Below are positions 44,475-55,284 of a DNA stretch of 64,000 nucleotides, one piece after another (position 1 is the stretch's first letter; each line of letters begins with the position of its first letter). This stretch comes from Photobacterium aquimaris (GTDB taxonomy: Bacteria; Pseudomonadota; Gammaproteobacteria; Enterobacterales; Vibrionaceae). The position numbers were made by a program, and so were the translations under genes. The stretch spans positions 1,801,909 to 1,865,908 of the forward strand of contig NZ_MSCC01000001.1 in the NCBI RefSeq assembly GCF_002954455.1, given 5' to 3'. The notes under the pieces are model-generated. The model was given only the letters and a program-made list of their open reading frames with translations. It made no database searches and was not told the origin of the DNA.

Positions 44475-45119
44475 ATGAGTATGACCATGTTTAAATCAAT
44501 GAAAAAAAATGGTTTGATTCTAGCAATTTTTGCTTTGTTATCAACGGCATTAGTTTCTCTTACTCACTATTTCACCGCTGATCGTATTTTTCAGCAACAA
44601 CAGCAACAGTTATTGAATACCTTAAACCAAGTTATTCCTGTTAGTAGTCACAATAATTTACTTTATAAGCGCTGTACCTTAGTTAAAAACCTGCAATATA
44701 TCGGTACCAAAACGGCAATGCCGGCTTATATCGCGACCAAAGATGGTAAGCCTACAGGTATTGCTATTGAAGGTATTGCTCCTGATGGTTATAGCGGTGC
44801 GATTAAACTGATTGTTGGACTTGATACGAAAGGGGTTATCACTGGTGTACGTATTCTAGAGCAGCATGAAACACCGGGACTTGGTGATAAAATTGAAACC
44901 TCTGTCAGTGACTGGATCTATAGTTTTACTGGTAAGCGTGTTAATGGTGCCAACGATCCTAAGTTTCATGTACGTAAAGATGGCGGTGAATTTGACCAAT
45001 TTACAGGAGCGACGATTACACCGCGTGCTGTGGTAAAAGCCGTCAAAAATATATCGTTGTACTGGCAAAATAATCAGCAGCAAATTCTTAGCCAGCCACT
45101 AGACTGTCCGAGTGAATAA
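44475..45119 (+). CDS. rsxG: Electron transport complex subunit RsxG (RnfG)
   Basis: Periplasm-facing flavoprotein with one N-terminal anchor helix (about 12-32). The 214-residue product has an FMN-binding domain with [14 protein letters not shown] and [10 protein letters not shown], and the covalent FMN site as TGAT ([16 protein letters not shown]), the family form S/T-G-A-T. Two-base gaps to rsxD and rsxE imply one operon. Confidence 0.95.
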   Translation: MSMTMFKSMKKNGLILAIFALLSTALVSLTHYFTADRIFQQQQQQLLNTLNQVIPVSSHNNLLYKRCTLVKNLQYIGTKTAMPAYIATKDGKPTGIAIEGIAPDGYSGAIKLIVGLDTKGVITGVRILEQHETPGLGDKIETSVSDWIYSFTGKRVNGANDPKFHVRKDGGEFDQFTGATITPRAVVKAVKNISLYWQNNQQQILSQPLDCPSE

Positions 45120-45121
45120 TT

Positions 45122-45823
45122 ATGACCACATCTTATAAAGAGTTGATGAAAAATGGTTTATGGTATAACAACCCGACAGTAGTACAGCTGTTAGGTCTAT
45201 GTCCATTACTGGCGGTATCATCAACCGCAACCAACGCATTAGGTTTAGGACTTGCCACTACCATGGTATTGGTGATGTCTAATTTTACCATTTCAGTAAT
45301 TCGAAAATTAGTGCCGTCAGAAATACGTATTCCAGTATTCGTGATGATCATTGCATCACTGGTAACGTGCGTACAATTATTAATGAATGCCTATGTTTAT
45401 GGTTTATATAAATCATTAGGTATCTTCATTCCTTTGATCGTAACTAACTGTATTATTATTGGTCGAGCTGAAGCTTTTGCTTCTAAAAACAAACCATTGC
45501 CTGCTGTTTTAGACGGTTTATGGATGGGGCTTGGTATGACATCTGCCCTGTTTTTACTGGGTGCGATGCGTGAAATCTTAAGTAAAGGTTCATTGTTTGA
45601 TGGCGCTAACCGTTTATTAGGCGATTGGGCATCAGTACTGCATATTCAAATATTTCATTTTGATAGCAGTTTTTTACTGGCGATGTTACCACCAGGTGCT
45701 TTCCTTGGTGTCGGTTTCATGATTGCAGTGAAAAATGTTATTGATAAATATAAAGCCGATAAGCAATCTGCGTTAGAACAACAACCCAAAGTAGAGCGTG
45801 CTCATATTACTGATGTTAAGTAA
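45122..45823 (+). CDS. rsxE: Electron transport complex subunit RsxE (RnfE)
   Basis: Integral membrane subunit, homologous to RsxA but topologically inverted. The 233-residue product has six helices and the blocks [23 protein letters not shown] and [21 protein letters not shown]. Last gene of rsxABCDGE; terminator follows, then nth as in E. coli. Confidence 0.96.
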   Translation: MTTSYKELMKNGLWYNNPTVVQLLGLCPLLAVSSTATNALGLGLATTMVLVMSNFTISVIRKLVPSEIRIPVFVMIIASLVTCVQLLMNAYVYGLYKSLGIFIPLIVTNCIIIGRAEAFASKNKPLPAVLDGLWMGLGMTSALFLLGAMREILSKGSLFDGANRLLGDWASVLHIQIFHFDSSFLLAMLPPGAFLGVGFMIAVKNVIDKYKADKQSALEQQPKVERAHITDVK

Positions 45824-45848
45824 TATTGTTATTGTTATCTACTTATAA

Positions 45849-45876
45849 TAAAACTGGCTTTCGGGCCAGTTTTTAC
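45849..45876 (+). terminator. Terminator of the rsx operon
   Basis: Perfect 8-bp stem AAACTGGC / GCCAGTTT, loop TTTCGG, then T run. Confidence 0.85.
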
Positions 45877-45979
45877 TATTGATATATCTATAATTATAAT
45901 CACAATTGTAACTATTACCGTTCGGTGCTCACCCTCAACAATAATGGTGATATTTACACTACGTTTGTCAGGAAAGACT

Positions 45980-46615
45980 ATGAATAATCAAAAACGGGTT
46001 CAGATATTAGAACGATTACAAGCTGAAAATCCACACCCACAAACTGAACTTCATTGGACAACACCATTTGAGCTATTAATCTCGGTGTTGCTATCAGCCC
46101 AAGCGACTGACGTTAGTGTCAACAAAGCCACAGATAAACTTTACCCTATCGCCAATACTCCCCAAGCTATCTTTGATCTTGGTATTGATGGTGTGAAGCA
46201 ATATATAAAAACCATTGGCTTATTTAATTCTAAAGCTGAAAACGTCATCAAAACATGCCGTATTCTATTAGATAAACACAATGGAAAAATCCCTGAAAAT
46301 CGCGAAGCATTAGAAGCATTACCTGGTGTCGGTCGAAAAACTGCTAATGTCGTCCTTAACACAGCCTTTGGTTGGCCAACTATTGCAGTTGATACCCATA
46401 TTTTTCGAGTTTGTAATCGCACGAAATTTGCGATGGGGAAAAATGTTGAGCAAGTGGAAGAAAAATTGCTAAAAGTTGTTCCGGCTGCGTTTAAAGTCGA
46501 TGTCCACCACTGGCTAATTTTGCATGGTCGCTATACCTGCATCGCACGTAAACCTCGCTGCGGTAGCTGTATTATTGAAGATTTATGCGAGTACAAAGAC
46601 AAAATAGAAATCTAA
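45980..46615 (+). CDS. nth: Endonuclease III
   Basis: DNA glycosylase/AP lyase that removes oxidised pyrimidines. I start at the ATG at 45980 (AGGAAAG upstream), giving 211 residues, identical in length to E. coli Nth. The helix-hairpin-helix LPGVGRKTANVVLNTAFG holds the catalytic Lys and VDTHIFRVCNR the catalytic Asp. The 4Fe-4S motif C-X6-C-X2-C-X5-C (CIARKPRCGSCIIEDLC) is intact at the C-terminus. It follows rsxE but behind a terminator. Confidence 0.97.
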   Translation: MNNQKRVQILERLQAENPHPQTELHWTTPFELLISVLLSAQATDVSVNKATDKLYPIANTPQAIFDLGIDGVKQYIKTIGLFNSKAENVIKTCRILLDKHNGKIPENREALEALPGVGRKTANVVLNTAFGWPTIAVDTHIFRVCNRTKFAMGKNVEQVEEKLLKVVPAAFKVDVHHWLILHGRYTCIARKPRCGSCIIEDLCEYKDKIEI

Positions 46616-46663
46616 CATCGCTTTGATATTGGTATATCTATTTCATCCATAATCGTCACCAAC

Positions 46664-46692
46664 AAAAAAGGAGCATTAAAATGCTCCTTTTT
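46664..46692. terminator. Bidirectional terminator between nth and the 149-residue ORF
   Basis: Perfect 12-bp stem AAAAAGGAGCAT / ATGCTCCTTTTT with loop TAAA, usable on both strands by converging genes. Confidence 0.9.
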
Positions 46693-46711
46693 GAGGCTAA
46701 TAATCTAGTTA

Positions 46712-47161
46712 TTACAATGGTGTACAGTCAATATTAAAGCCATTTTGTTTACGTTTAGCGGCAAGCTCTGCAGCCCCTTTACCAAGCGCATTTAATAACT
46801 CATCACGTTGTTGAGGTGAGACTTTTTTACCACTAGCATCAAGAGATTGCTGTAATTCTATTGCTGCTTTTTGCTTATCGCCTTGAAGGTAGCTTTCTTG
46901 GGCAAGGGCGATATAAGCCATACTTCGTGCTAAAGGCTGACCTTCATGACCTAGCGCCTGTAATTCAGTTGCCGCACCAGGTTTACACAATTGTTGATTT
47001 TTTATTGCTTCAGCAACGGGCTTTAAATCTACTTTAACGACTTTGTTGAGCACTTCCTTGGTGGTATCTATTGCCACATTCTCAACCGTGGTAGTGAACA
47101 TTTTTATACCAGCAATTACTGCGACAATAATTACGATACCGATTAATAGACGCTTATTCAT
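46712..47161 (-). CDS. Hypothetical membrane-anchored or secreted protein, 149 residues
   Basis: Not assigned to a named family. An N-terminal hydrophobic segment (MNKRLLIGIVIIVAVIAGI) acts as anchor or signal; the rest is soluble and helical with two Cys (QQLCKPGAA and NIDCTPL) that could form a disulfide outside the cytoplasm. A TPR-like stretch (PLARSMAYIALAQESYLQGD, KQKAAIELQQSLD) is visible. AAGGAT precedes the ATG. Lies downstream of motY on the same strand with a 94-bp gap. Confidence 0.75.
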   Translation of the reverse strand: MNKRLLIGIVIIVAVIAGIKMFTTTVENVAIDTTKEVLNKVVKVDLKPVAEAIKNQQLCKPGAATELQALGHEGQPLARSMAYIALAQESYLQGDKQKAAIELQQSLDASGKKVSPQQRDELLNALGKGAAELAAKRKQNGFNIDCTPL

Positions 47162-47255
47162 ATTTAAATCCTTATTCGCTGATCAACAGCATTATCATAA
47201 AGGTGTTATCAATAACCTATGTCAACAGACGATTAACATTGCGCTCATAATGAGT

Positions 47256-48152
47256 TTAAATTTGACTACGCCCTAATGAAATCACCACTCGACGATTTTG
47301 ATGTCGACCGACAGGGGTTGAATTATCGGCAATCGGTCGCCGTTTTCCATGTGCTTCAACTTGAATACGATTGTCGGGTAAGCCTAACCCTCTAAAGTAA
47401 TCTTCAATTTTAGCTGCTCGTTGTTCTGATAACTGTTGTCCTGCCGCGGTTCCTAGTGCTGAATCACTGTATGCAGCAACTAACACTAAATCGATATCAT
47501 CAGAATAACGCACATAATCAGCAATCTGCGCTAACCGCTGCTGTGACATATTATTCAGCTCATCACTATCATTGTTATAATGCAAAATAGTAAAGGCAAT
47601 ATCGTCAAAACTAAATGGCATCAAGTTATTCAGGCATTGACTAAAAAGTTGATACGATTTATTAAAATTAACCGCAGATAAACCAACTTCTAACTGACGT
47701 TGTTGCTGAGTTGGCCAACTTTTATAGCTAAACGTTGGATTACGTCCATCTTCTAACTCCGCCAACATTTGCCAGGCGGTATTACCTTCAATATAGCCAT
47801 CAAATTGTTTGAAGAATTTTAAATTAACCATCGCATGAGCCGCATCGCCAGGCATCCAACTCGGTGGCATTGAAGTTAACTTAACATTGCGGGTTGCTCC
47901 AAGTTGACGCTGCATTTTCAACTCAAAATGCAGGTTCATTTTTTTACTGGAACGTGCTGAAAACTGCGCAGTTCCATAAGCTGGAATGGCGTGTTCTAAT
48001 CGACACTCTAAAGGCGTATCAACCACAAGTTGCCACTGTGATTGATGTGGCGAGGCAAGATAGTTTTTAGCCTCAGCATTCGATATTGAAATAAATACAC
48101 TAATAACTAATCCAATTCGTAACCAAGGCATTAATAATTCTATTGAATTCAT
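47256..48152 (-). CDS. motY: Sodium-type flagellar motor protein MotY
   Basis: Component of the periplasmic T ring that holds the PomAB stators around the Na+-driven polar flagellar motor of vibrios. The 298-residue product has a signal peptide (cleavage likely after SNAEA), a MotY-specific N-terminal domain with Cys in TPLECRLEH and FSQCLNN, and a C-terminal OmpA-like peptidoglycan-binding domain ([40 protein letters not shown]). A second ATG seven codons in is an alternative start. Convergence of a sodium motor part and Na+ transport genes in the window fits a marine host. Divergent from rnt, as in vibrios. Confidence 0.92.
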   Translation of the reverse strand: MNSIELLMPWLRIGLVISVFISISNAEAKNYLASPHQSQWQLVVDTPLECRLEHAIPAYGTAQFSARSSKKMNLHFELKMQRQLGATRNVKLTSMPPSWMPGDAAHAMVNLKFFKQFDGYIEGNTAWQMLAELEDGRNPTFSYKSWPTQQQRQLEVGLSAVNFNKSYQLFSQCLNNLMPFSFDDIAFTILHYNNDSDELNNMSQQRLAQIADYVRYSDDIDLVLVAAYSDSALGTAAGQQLSEQRAAKIEDYFRGLGLPDNRIQVEAHGKRRPIADNSTPVGRHQNRRVVISLGRSQI

Positions 48153-48354
48153 TTTATAACCAGACTAAGAGAAAATAATACAACGACGATAATAACGTTA
48201 CACTGCTATATCGGCATTTATGGTATGAGCTTTAGCCTTCTATTACTCAATTGAGTCATCGTTACTTCAAATCGTATTTCTATGATTGAACAGCAATGAA
48301 ATTAAACGCTTAATCTGCCATACTAGGTGATTCTTTTATTTTGACAGCAGTACT

Positions 48355-49020
48355 ATGAGCCAAGATAACCAATGTAATACCTTAAAAAGTCGCTTTCGCG
48401 GCTACTTTCCAGTCGTTATTGACGTTGAAACTGCAGGTTTTAATGCCAAAACAGATGCCTTATTAGAGATTTGTGCTGTCACTTTACAAATGGATGAAGA
48501 TGGTTGGCTAAAACCTGCAACAACTATTCACTTCCATGTCGCTCCTTTTGAAGGTGCAATCTTGCATAAAGAAGCGTTAGAATTTAACGGCATTCGTGAT
48601 CCTTTTAGCCCATTACGTGGCGCGGTATCTGAAGAAGTTGCACTCAAAGAAATTTATAAGCAAATCAGAAAAGAACAAAAAAACACTGATTGCACTCGTG
48701 CGATTATGGTGGCGCATAATGCGACTTTTGATCATAGCTTTGTGATGGCTGCCTCTGAGCGCGCGAAACTAAAACGTAATCCATTTCATCCATTTGCGAC
48801 CTTTGATACCGCAGCATTAAGCGGTTTAGCCTTTGGACAAACTGTGTTGGCTAAAGCCTGTCAAACAGCTGAAATTCCATTTGATAATAAAGAAGCGCAC
48901 TCAGCATTATATGATACTGAACGTACCGCTGAATTATTTTGTAAAATCGTTAATAAATGGAAACAACTAGGTGGCTGGCCATTATTCACGCCACCAACAG
49001 ACGACACTGGCAACAAATAA
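48355..49020 (+). CDS. rnt: Ribonuclease T
   Basis: 3'-5' exoribonuclease that trims tRNA, 5S and 23S rRNA ends. The 221-residue DEDD-family protein has [20 protein letters not shown] (motif I), [15 protein letters not shown] (motif II) and [14 protein letters not shown] (motif III), all intact. Length is close to E. coli RNase T (215). In E. coli it adjoins grxD; here grxD is 5.6 kb downstream, separated by the fadL-volA and antiporter genes. Confidence 0.96.
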   Translation: MSQDNQCNTLKSRFRGYFPVVIDVETAGFNAKTDALLEICAVTLQMDEDGWLKPATTIHFHVAPFEGAILHKEALEFNGIRDPFSPLRGAVSEEVALKEIYKQIRKEQKNTDCTRAIMVAHNATFDHSFVMAASERAKLKRNPFHPFATFDTAALSGLAFGQTVLAKACQTAEIPFDNKEAHSALYDTERTAELFCKIVNKWKQLGGWPLFTPPTDDTGNK

Positions 49021-49045
49021 TCTAAATTGCGCTGAATTTTTTATT

Positions 49046-49069
49046 AAACCCATCCTGTATGGGTTTTTT
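49046..49069 (+). terminator. Terminator of rnt
   Basis: Perfect 8-bp stem AAACCCAT / ATGGGTTT with a five-base loop and T run. Confidence 0.85.
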
Positions 49070-49211
49070 ATACCTCTCACATCGTCATCAAATAAATAGA
49101 TGTAAAAATTAACAATTACTTAACATTAATCTTATACTTGGTCTGTAATGCGTTTTGTTTTTCCTCATGGATGAATAAAAAATAACATAACGACAACTGA
49201 GAGGCAGAATA

Positions 49212-50474
49212 ATGTCCGTAAATATACGTTATCTTTCCCTTGCGCTTTGTGCAGCGCTGACTAGTACTTCTGCGTTTAGTGCCGGATTTCAAGTCTCAGA
49301 ACAATCAGCGTCAGGTTTAGGCCGCGCTTTTGCAGGAGAGGCTGCTATCGCTGATAACGCAGCGGTCATCTCTCGCAATCCCGCGGCAATGACAAAATTT
49401 AACACCATGACAGTATCAGTTGTCGGCAGTATTGTTATACCTGAGATTGATGTTATCGCCCATGACGCACCTAACGGCATCCAAACTGCCAAAAATGTTG
49501 CTCCAACCGCTTTTGTACCTGCTAGTTATTTTATTCAACCGCTTAATGAGCGCCTTTCTTGGGGGCTAGCATTATTTTCAGGCTACGGCGTAACCACCGA
49601 TTATCCCGCCGATTTTTATGATGGTAGTTCTGCTGGTAAAACCTCACTGGTAGCCATCAATTTAAACCCTAGTATTGCTTACAAAGTTAATAACCAACTA
49701 AGCCTTGGGGTTGGTCTCAATGCTGTTTATGCCAAAGCTGAACTCTATCGCCATTATGGACAGAATGCGTTACCGTTCTATCCTACGATTAAACCCAGTG
49801 ATAAAACCATTAACATGGAAGGTGACACTTGGAGCTGGGGATGGAACATCGGTGCTTTCTATCAATTAAATGATAATAACCGTTTTGGACTCGCTTACCG
49901 TTCAAAAGTTAATCTTGATTTTAAAGGCGATTTTACTGATTACTCCGGATTAGTATTAGGCAGTGCCAATCGCGGTCAAACCATTAAAGGAAAACTCCCA
50001 GTTATTCTACCCGCCACCGCTGAATTTTCTGGTTTTCATCAGCTTAATCCGAAAATTGCGGTTCATTACAGTCTTTTTTGGACCCAATGGAGTTCATTTA
50101 AAGAGTTACGTGCCACCAACGCACAATGTAATTTCAATGGTCAAATGCCAGGGATTTGCTTACTAAAAGATGAAGATTATAGCGATGCATTTCGATGGGC
50201 TATTGGCACCACATACACCCTCAACTCTACCATTACCTTACGCGCTGGATTTGCCTTTGATGAACAAGGCGGTAAAGCCACGCTTAGTATTCCAGATACT
50301 GACCGCTACTGGTATTCAGCCGGCGTCACTTACCAACATAGTCCTCGCTTAAGTATTGATATTGGCTTGAGTTATATCTATGGCAAAGACAACGACTTTA
50401 TTGAAACTGACCACCGTTTTACTGCCAGCAGTGTTGCTTATATTGGAGCTGCACAAATTAACTATGCCTTTTAG
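49212..50474 (+). CDS. fadL: FadL-family outer membrane long-chain fatty acid transporter
   Basis: Fourteen-stranded outer-membrane barrel that takes up long-chain fatty acids. The 420-residue product has a signal peptide ending near TSAFSAG, the family start GFQVSEQSASGLGRAFAGEAA with the hatch region, the conserved NPA (ISRNPAAMTKF) and a C-terminal aromatic (NYAF) suited to barrel assembly. Vibrios have several FadL paralogues; this one is paired with the lipase gene volA 35 bases downstream, so it likely imports the fatty acids that VolA releases. Confidence 0.9.
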   Translation: MSVNIRYLSLALCAALTSTSAFSAGFQVSEQSASGLGRAFAGEAAIADNAAVISRNPAAMTKFNTMTVSVVGSIVIPEIDVIAHDAPNGIQTAKNVAPTAFVPASYFIQPLNERLSWGLALFSGYGVTTDYPADFYDGSSAGKTSLVAINLNPSIAYKVNNQLSLGVGLNAVYAKAELYRHYGQNALPFYPTIKPSDKTINMEGDTWSWGWNIGAFYQLNDNNRFGLAYRSKVNLDFKGDFTDYSGLVLGSANRGQTIKGKLPVILPATAEFSGFHQLNPKIAVHYSLFWTQWSSFKELRATNAQCNFNGQMPGICLLKDEDYSDAFRWAIGTTYTLNSTITLRAGFAFDEQGGKATLSIPDTDRYWYSAGVTYQHSPRLSIDIGLSYIYGKDNDFIETDHRFTASSVAYIGAAQINYAF

Positions 50475-50509
50475 CCACAATGCATAACAACATTTAAATA
50501 AGGAAATAT

Positions 50510-52921
50510 ATGAACAAGTATATTTTAACGATACTAACAACAAGTTTGGGGCTAATAGGGTGTGGTGGCGACAGCAAATTAGAAGGGACACCAACACTGG
50601 ATCCCAATATTACCGATAGCATTAACGCAGCGACTAAAATCAACTTTGATTTAATCACTGATCCACAAAGCCCTACCCTTGTTCAACCCACTTATTTATT
50701 AATGGACAGTCGCGACGGCACTTTAAATACCGAAGTTGCAGCTGCTGATGCCAATGATATTAGCGATCCATTAATAACAATGGGACACACCGATGGTTGG
50801 AGTACCAGTCAACCATTACAGCTGCAATTTATAGGGCATGATCTTGATAGCACAACGCTAGCTAATGGCTTTTATTTAATTGAGTCTAGCGATCCAACCA
50901 CCAGTACCAACACCATAGAACCGACTAAACTCACTCAAAATAATGGCGACTTTATATTATCAGCATCAGGTACCACGCTCACTGTAGTGCTGTTAAAACC
51001 ATTAAAACCCGCTACTAATTATATGTTTGCTATTACAAGCGATCTTAAAGACAGCAATGGTGATAGTGTCGGTATGAGTAATAGCTATGCGGTCTTAAAA
51101 GCCAATGCGCCAGCTCCGGTTGCGGCACTGGTTGCAGCCCAAGACATTACTCACGCCACAGAAGCTGAATTTGTAAAGGTAGGGGTTAACCAAGACAGCA
51201 TTATGTTCTCAAGTTGGTTTACAACCGCTTCTATCGGTGATGCGGTATATGCCGTTAAAGCAGCAACAGCACTGGCATTACAGCAAGGTGCTAATACCAT
51301 TTGGAAAGGCAGTGCGATTAACGATCAAGTCTCAACCTCAGATTTACGCAACCTATTTAGTTTCTCCAATCTCACCGATACTAAGCAAACCACACCACAA
51401 GCAAAAGGGGAAATCTATACTGGCACAATAGCACTGCCCTATTTTTTAGATAATACTGCCGCAGGTTTTGCAACAACGCCTTGGCAAAGTGGTATGCCAA
51501 GTTTAGCCATTATCAGCTCAGTATTAACCTCAAGTAGTGACGCTGATAAAGCAGCAATTGTTGCGCAATTAGCTCAACTCAATATTACTCCAGCAGACAT
51601 TGCAGCAGCGGCTAGTGATGCAGACATACAACGTCGCTTACTGGTGACACTAACAGGCGCAACATTGACATTAGCTGATGGCAACCAGCTTGATCCACAA
51701 CGATTGATCACCCGCTTTAGTCCATTGCCCAAGCTACAATCAGTACAATATCTTGATTACACCTTGATTCTACCTGTAGACCCGAGTTGTGATCAGGTAG
51801 CAAAGAATGCCACCAGTATTTATTTACATGGCATTACTAGCACCAAAGAAACCGTATTAGCTCTAGCAGATAATATTATAAATGAGCAGTGCCAAGCGAT
51901 TTTTGCCATCGATCATCCATTGCATGGCAGTCGAGCAATTGCAGGGGTTGATGGCAGCGCCAGTGATGGTCACCCTGAGTACTATTTAAATTTATCGGCA
52001 CTCACTGTTGCCAGAGATAACCTTCGCCAAAGTGCAACAGATATAATTGGATTGCGTGCAGCAATTGGGCAAGTATTTGCGACTATTGCATCAAGTGATG
52101 CCGCTGCAATTGGGAGTTTAGGTAATTTAAAAACGCTCGATCCAGCGCAAGGAGTTAACTTTATTGGTCACTCTTTAGGCGCTATCACCGGTGTCAGTGT
52201 GGCCAACATTGCAAATCGTCCCGTAGACATACCGCAAACTGATGCACTCTTATTCGACATAAATGCCCTTGCTTTAGCTAACCCTGGCGGTGAAATTCCT
52301 TACTTATTACTAAACTCTGGTAGTTTTGGAGATTTTGTTAAAGGCAACTTAATGGCGACAACCAATCCAACCTTTGCCGCTTTTTGCCAGCAACAATCAT
52401 TGCAACCTGATGTATGCTTTAATGTTTATCAGGCGGATCTAATTGCTAAAGGCGATGCGAGTTCTGTTGCAACCTTAACCGCAATATATGCCACTTTTAA
52501 TAGCTTTGCGTACGCGGCTCAAACGGTATTAGATACTATCGATCCAACTAACCATGCTCCTCTAGTAAGCCCAAATACAGGCTTATATTTAGCTCAAGTA
52601 AAAAATGATGCGACCATTCCTAATATGACCCCATTAGGAGCAACCGTTGACGGTACCACGATTTTACACCCCTACTCTCCGTTTACCGGCACAACCCCGC
52701 TAATTAGTGGCTTAGATCTAATGATCACTAACCAAAGCACGACTAACCAATTAGTACACAATGCCATTTTATTTAATCAAGGTGACCATTCATCACTGCT
52801 CGATTCAACAATTAGTCCTGCCGTGACCCAAGAAATGCAAACGGAAATAGCGTCATTTATAAACACTAATGGCCTAAACCTCACGATAGAGAATAAAAGC
52901 GTAATAACCACAGCCCCTTAA
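50510..52921 (+). CDS. volA: VolA-type lysophospholipase lipoprotein
   Basis: Surface lipoprotein that in Vibrio cholerae cleaves lysophosphatidylcholine so that FadL can import the fatty acid. The 803-residue product has a lipoprotein signal (lipobox LIGC, Cys about residue 18, followed by GGDS), a large N-terminal domain with Ig-like DSNGDSVGMSNSYAVLKA, and an alpha/beta-hydrolase region with the nucleophile elbow GHSLGA (FIGHSLGAITGV) and HPLHGSRAIAG. Length is in the VolA range. Tight linkage to fadL supports the call. Confidence 0.9.
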   Translation: MNKYILTILTTSLGLIGCGGDSKLEGTPTLDPNITDSINAATKINFDLITDPQSPTLVQPTYLLMDSRDGTLNTEVAAADANDISDPLITMGHTDGWSTSQPLQLQFIGHDLDSTTLANGFYLIESSDPTTSTNTIEPTKLTQNNGDFILSASGTTLTVVLLKPLKPATNYMFAITSDLKDSNGDSVGMSNSYAVLKANAPAPVAALVAAQDITHATEAEFVKVGVNQDSIMFSSWFTTASIGDAVYAVKAATALALQQGANTIWKGSAINDQVSTSDLRNLFSFSNLTDTKQTTPQAKGEIYTGTIALPYFLDNTAAGFATTPWQSGMPSLAIISSVLTSSSDADKAAIVAQLAQLNITPADIAAAASDADIQRRLLVTLTGATLTLADGNQLDPQRLITRFSPLPKLQSVQYLDYTLILPVDPSCDQVAKNATSIYLHGITSTKETVLALADNIINEQCQAIFAIDHPLHGSRAIAGVDGSASDGHPEYYLNLSALTVARDNLRQSATDIIGLRAAIGQVFATIASSDAAAIGSLGNLKTLDPAQGVNFIGHSLGAITGVSVANIANRPVDIPQTDALLFDINALALANPGGEIPYLLLNSGSFGDFVKGNLMATTNPTFAAFCQQQSLQPDVCFNVYQADLIAKGDASSVATLTAIYATFNSFAYAAQTVLDTIDPTNHAPLVSPNTGLYLAQVKNDATIPNMTPLGATVDGTTILHPYSPFTGTTPLISGLDLMITNQSTTNQLVHNAILFNQGDHSSLLDSTISPAVTQEMQTEIASFINTNGLNLTIENKSVITTAP

Positions 52922-52952
52922 GTTTTTTATCAATAAAATGTTTAATCATAAG

Positions 52953-52979
52953 AAGCGAGCGTGATGCTCGCTTTTTTTT
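52953..52979 (+). terminator. Terminator of fadL-volA
   Basis: Perfect 8-bp stem AAGCGAGC / GCTCGCTT with loop GTGAT, then eight T. Confidence 0.9.
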
Positions 52980-53192
52980 GGCATATAAAACAAAGTGATA
53001 AATACTAAAAAGGCTTATTCTTTATAAACATAATTATGGAATTTTTTTCTCGACAAATGCTGAAAATCAAGCACACTGTGTGATATGGGATCAAAGTCTC
53101 ATAATTATAATTAAATCGCATCTAGCAGTGTTGAACACTGCCAGACAATCGAACGAAGTAATAATGCAACTAACGGATGGAACTCACGTTTT

Positions 53193-54515
53193 ATGAACCC
53201 TGTAATTATCGCCGTATGCATCATGCTGGTACTCGCTTTAATGCGTGTCAATGTCGTGGTTGCTCTTACATTTAGTGCCATTATTGGTGGTCTTATCGGA
53301 GGTTTATCGCTCACCGATACGATTTCAGCCTTTGAAGGTGGATTAGGTGGCGGTGCCACAACCGCTCTAAGCTACGCCATGTTAGGTGCGTTTGCCGTCG
53401 CGATTTCACGTTCAGGTATTACTGACGTCCTCGCTCAAAAAGTTATTAAGCGCATTAGCGGCCATGAAAATATTGCGGCAGCTACTGGTGTGAAATATAG
53501 CGTTCTTATCATTTTAGTATTGCTTGCCATCTCTTCTCAGAACGTTATCCCAGTCCATATCGCCTTTATTCCGATTGTTATTCCACCGCTATTACATGTC
53601 TTTGCCAAGCTTAAGCTTGATCGCCGTTTAATTGCCTGTGTATTAACCTTTGGTTTAGTCACCCCTTATATGGTACTTCCTATTGGTTTTGGCGGTATCT
53701 TTCTCAACAACATTCTGCTTAAAAATTTACATGATAATGGGTTAGATGTTGCGGCAAGCCAAGTGCCTATCGCAATGATCCTACCTGCATGTGGCATGGT
53801 GTTTGGCTTATTAATGGCAACATTTGTCAGCTACCGTAAGCCACGCGAATATTCAGAAGAGAAAATTCTTGCCAGTGAGCCAGAGAAAAAAGTCATCGAT
53901 ATGCGCCATGTGTATGTAGCTGTAGGGGCTATTTTTGCAGCATTAGGTGCACAGCTGTATAGCGGCTCAATGATTGTCGGTGGTTTAGTCGGCTTTATGG
54001 TGTTTACCTTTACTGGCGTCATCAAATGGAAAGAAACCCACGATGTGTTCACTAAAGGTGTACATATGATGGCAATGATCGGCTTTATTATGATTGCAGC
54101 GGCAGGTTTTGCTGCAGTAATGAAAGCAACAGGTGGCGTTGAAACTTTAGTTAATTCACTTGAAGCGATTATTGGTAACAATAAGCCATTAGCGTCATTA
54201 TTGATGTTAGTCGTTGGTCTATTAGTAACAATGGGGATTGGTTCATCGTTCTCAACTATCCCTATTCTTGCAACAATTTATGTACCGTTATGTTTATCTT
54301 TTGGTTTCTCGCCAATGGCAACAATTGCGATTGTAGGTACCGCTGCAGCACTTGGTGATGCAGGCTCTCCAGCTTCGGATTCAACCTTGGGTCCAACATC
54401 AGGTCTTAATGCCGATGGTCAACATGATCATATTTGGGATTCAGTTGTACCGACGTTTATTCACTACAACTTGCCACTGATTGCTTTTGGCTGGATCGCA
54501 TCAATGATTCTGTAG
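53193..54515 (+). CDS. Na+/H+ antiporter-family membrane protein
   Basis: The 440-residue protein has about eleven to twelve helices and belongs to the broad ion-transporter group that includes NhaC-like and YuiF-type Na+/H+ antiporter families. Recognisable blocks are [37 protein letters not shown] and [20 protein letters not shown], the last like the conserved substrate loop of the group. The substrate could be an amino acid with Na+ exchange rather than Na+/H+ alone. The ribosome site is weak (GGATGG far upstream). An imperfect hairpin CAGTGTT / AACACTG lies in its leader near 53124-53142. Confidence 0.8.
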   Translation: MNPVIIAVCIMLVLALMRVNVVVALTFSAIIGGLIGGLSLTDTISAFEGGLGGGATTALSYAMLGAFAVAISRSGITDVLAQKVIKRISGHENIAAATGVKYSVLIILVLLAISSQNVIPVHIAFIPIVIPPLLHVFAKLKLDRRLIACVLTFGLVTPYMVLPIGFGGIFLNNILLKNLHDNGLDVAASQVPIAMILPACGMVFGLLMATFVSYRKPREYSEEKILASEPEKKVIDMRHVYVAVGAIFAALGAQLYSGSMIVGGLVGFMVFTFTGVIKWKETHDVFTKGVHMMAMIGFIMIAAAGFAAVMKATGGVETLVNSLEAIIGNNKPLASLLMLVVGLLVTMGIGSSFSTIPILATIYVPLCLSFGFSPMATIAIVGTAAALGDAGSPASDSTLGPTSGLNADGQHDHIWDSVVPTFIHYNLPLIAFGWIASMIL

Positions 54516-54556
54516 TCGCAATAGCATCACAATGATGACTGCGATTTAAGCTTGAT

Positions 54557-54594
54557 ATAAAAAACCGCCAACGTTTAACGTAGCGGTTTTTTAT
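54557..54594. terminator. Bidirectional terminator between the antiporter gene and grxD
   Basis: Stem AAAACCGC with inner ACGT / ACGT and outer GCGGTTTT, A and T runs on either side. Confidence 0.85.
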
Positions 54595-54621
54595 AAGTAC
54601 AAAAACACTTAAACAGCAATC

Positions 54622-54960
54622 TTACTCAGCAGCTTGTGCATCACGGCGAGCAGCAGCTTCTTTAATTAATGTTTGTAATTCACCTTTTTGGAACATTTCC
54701 AAAATGATGTCACAACCACCAATAAGTTCACCGTCAATCCATAATTGTGGGAATGTTGGCCACTGTGCATAAACAGGTAGCTCTGCACGAATATCTGGGT
54801 TTTGAAGGATATCTACAAACGCAAATTTTTCACCACAGTTCATTAACGCTTGTGATGCTTGTGATGAGAAACCACAGCTTGGCAATTTTGGAGAGCCTTT
54901 CATGTACAACAAAATAGCATTATCTGAAATTTGTTGTTTAATTTTATCGATAGTTTCCAT
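54622..54960 (-). CDS. grxD: Monothiol glutaredoxin (Grx4/GrxD)
   Basis: CGFS-type glutaredoxin that binds and transfers 2Fe-2S clusters, often with BolA. The 112-residue product has the active site LPSCGFSSQ (Cys about residue 29), WPTFPQLWIDGELIGGCDI with the cis-Pro, and a C-terminal helix. Length is close to E. coli GrxD (115). Divergent from sodB; both serve iron and oxidative-stress physiology. Confidence 0.96.
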   Translation of the reverse strand: METIDKIKQQISDNAILLYMKGSPKLPSCGFSSQASQALMNCGEKFAFVDILQNPDIRAELPVYAQWPTFPQLWIDGELIGGCDIILEMFQKGELQTLIKEAAARRDAQAAE

Positions 54961-55284
54961 CGCTTCCTCGTCCGATTCTAATAATCATTTGTAATAAACC
55001 CTACCATTCTACTTGGTTATCGTCACCAATAAAAATACTTTCAAATTATGTTTAGTCTCTCTTTTACATAATAAAGCGTAATCTTAGTTATATTGATATC
55101 TATTAAGTGGTTATTGACGTAATCAATAACGCGGTATAGGGTATTTTTTTAAGTTTAATGCTTTTAATAAACTAAAAACTTGCTAAAATAAAACGGTCAG
55201 ATTCAAATAATAAGTAGGTGCTAACACCTACTAGAAAGTAATGTCGTGGGTATAAGCCCAATAATTAAAATGGAGAATTGAGCA
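54961..55284. promoter_or_regulatory. grxD / sodB divergent promoter and sodB leader
   Basis: A TAAAAT near 55182 is a plausible -10 for sodB. The leader holds a perfect hairpin, AGTAGGTG / CACCTACT (55213-55220 and 55225-55232, loop CTAA), about 50 bases before the start. sodB in E. coli is silenced by RyhB at the start region; whether this hairpin matters is unknown. Confidence 0.5.
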
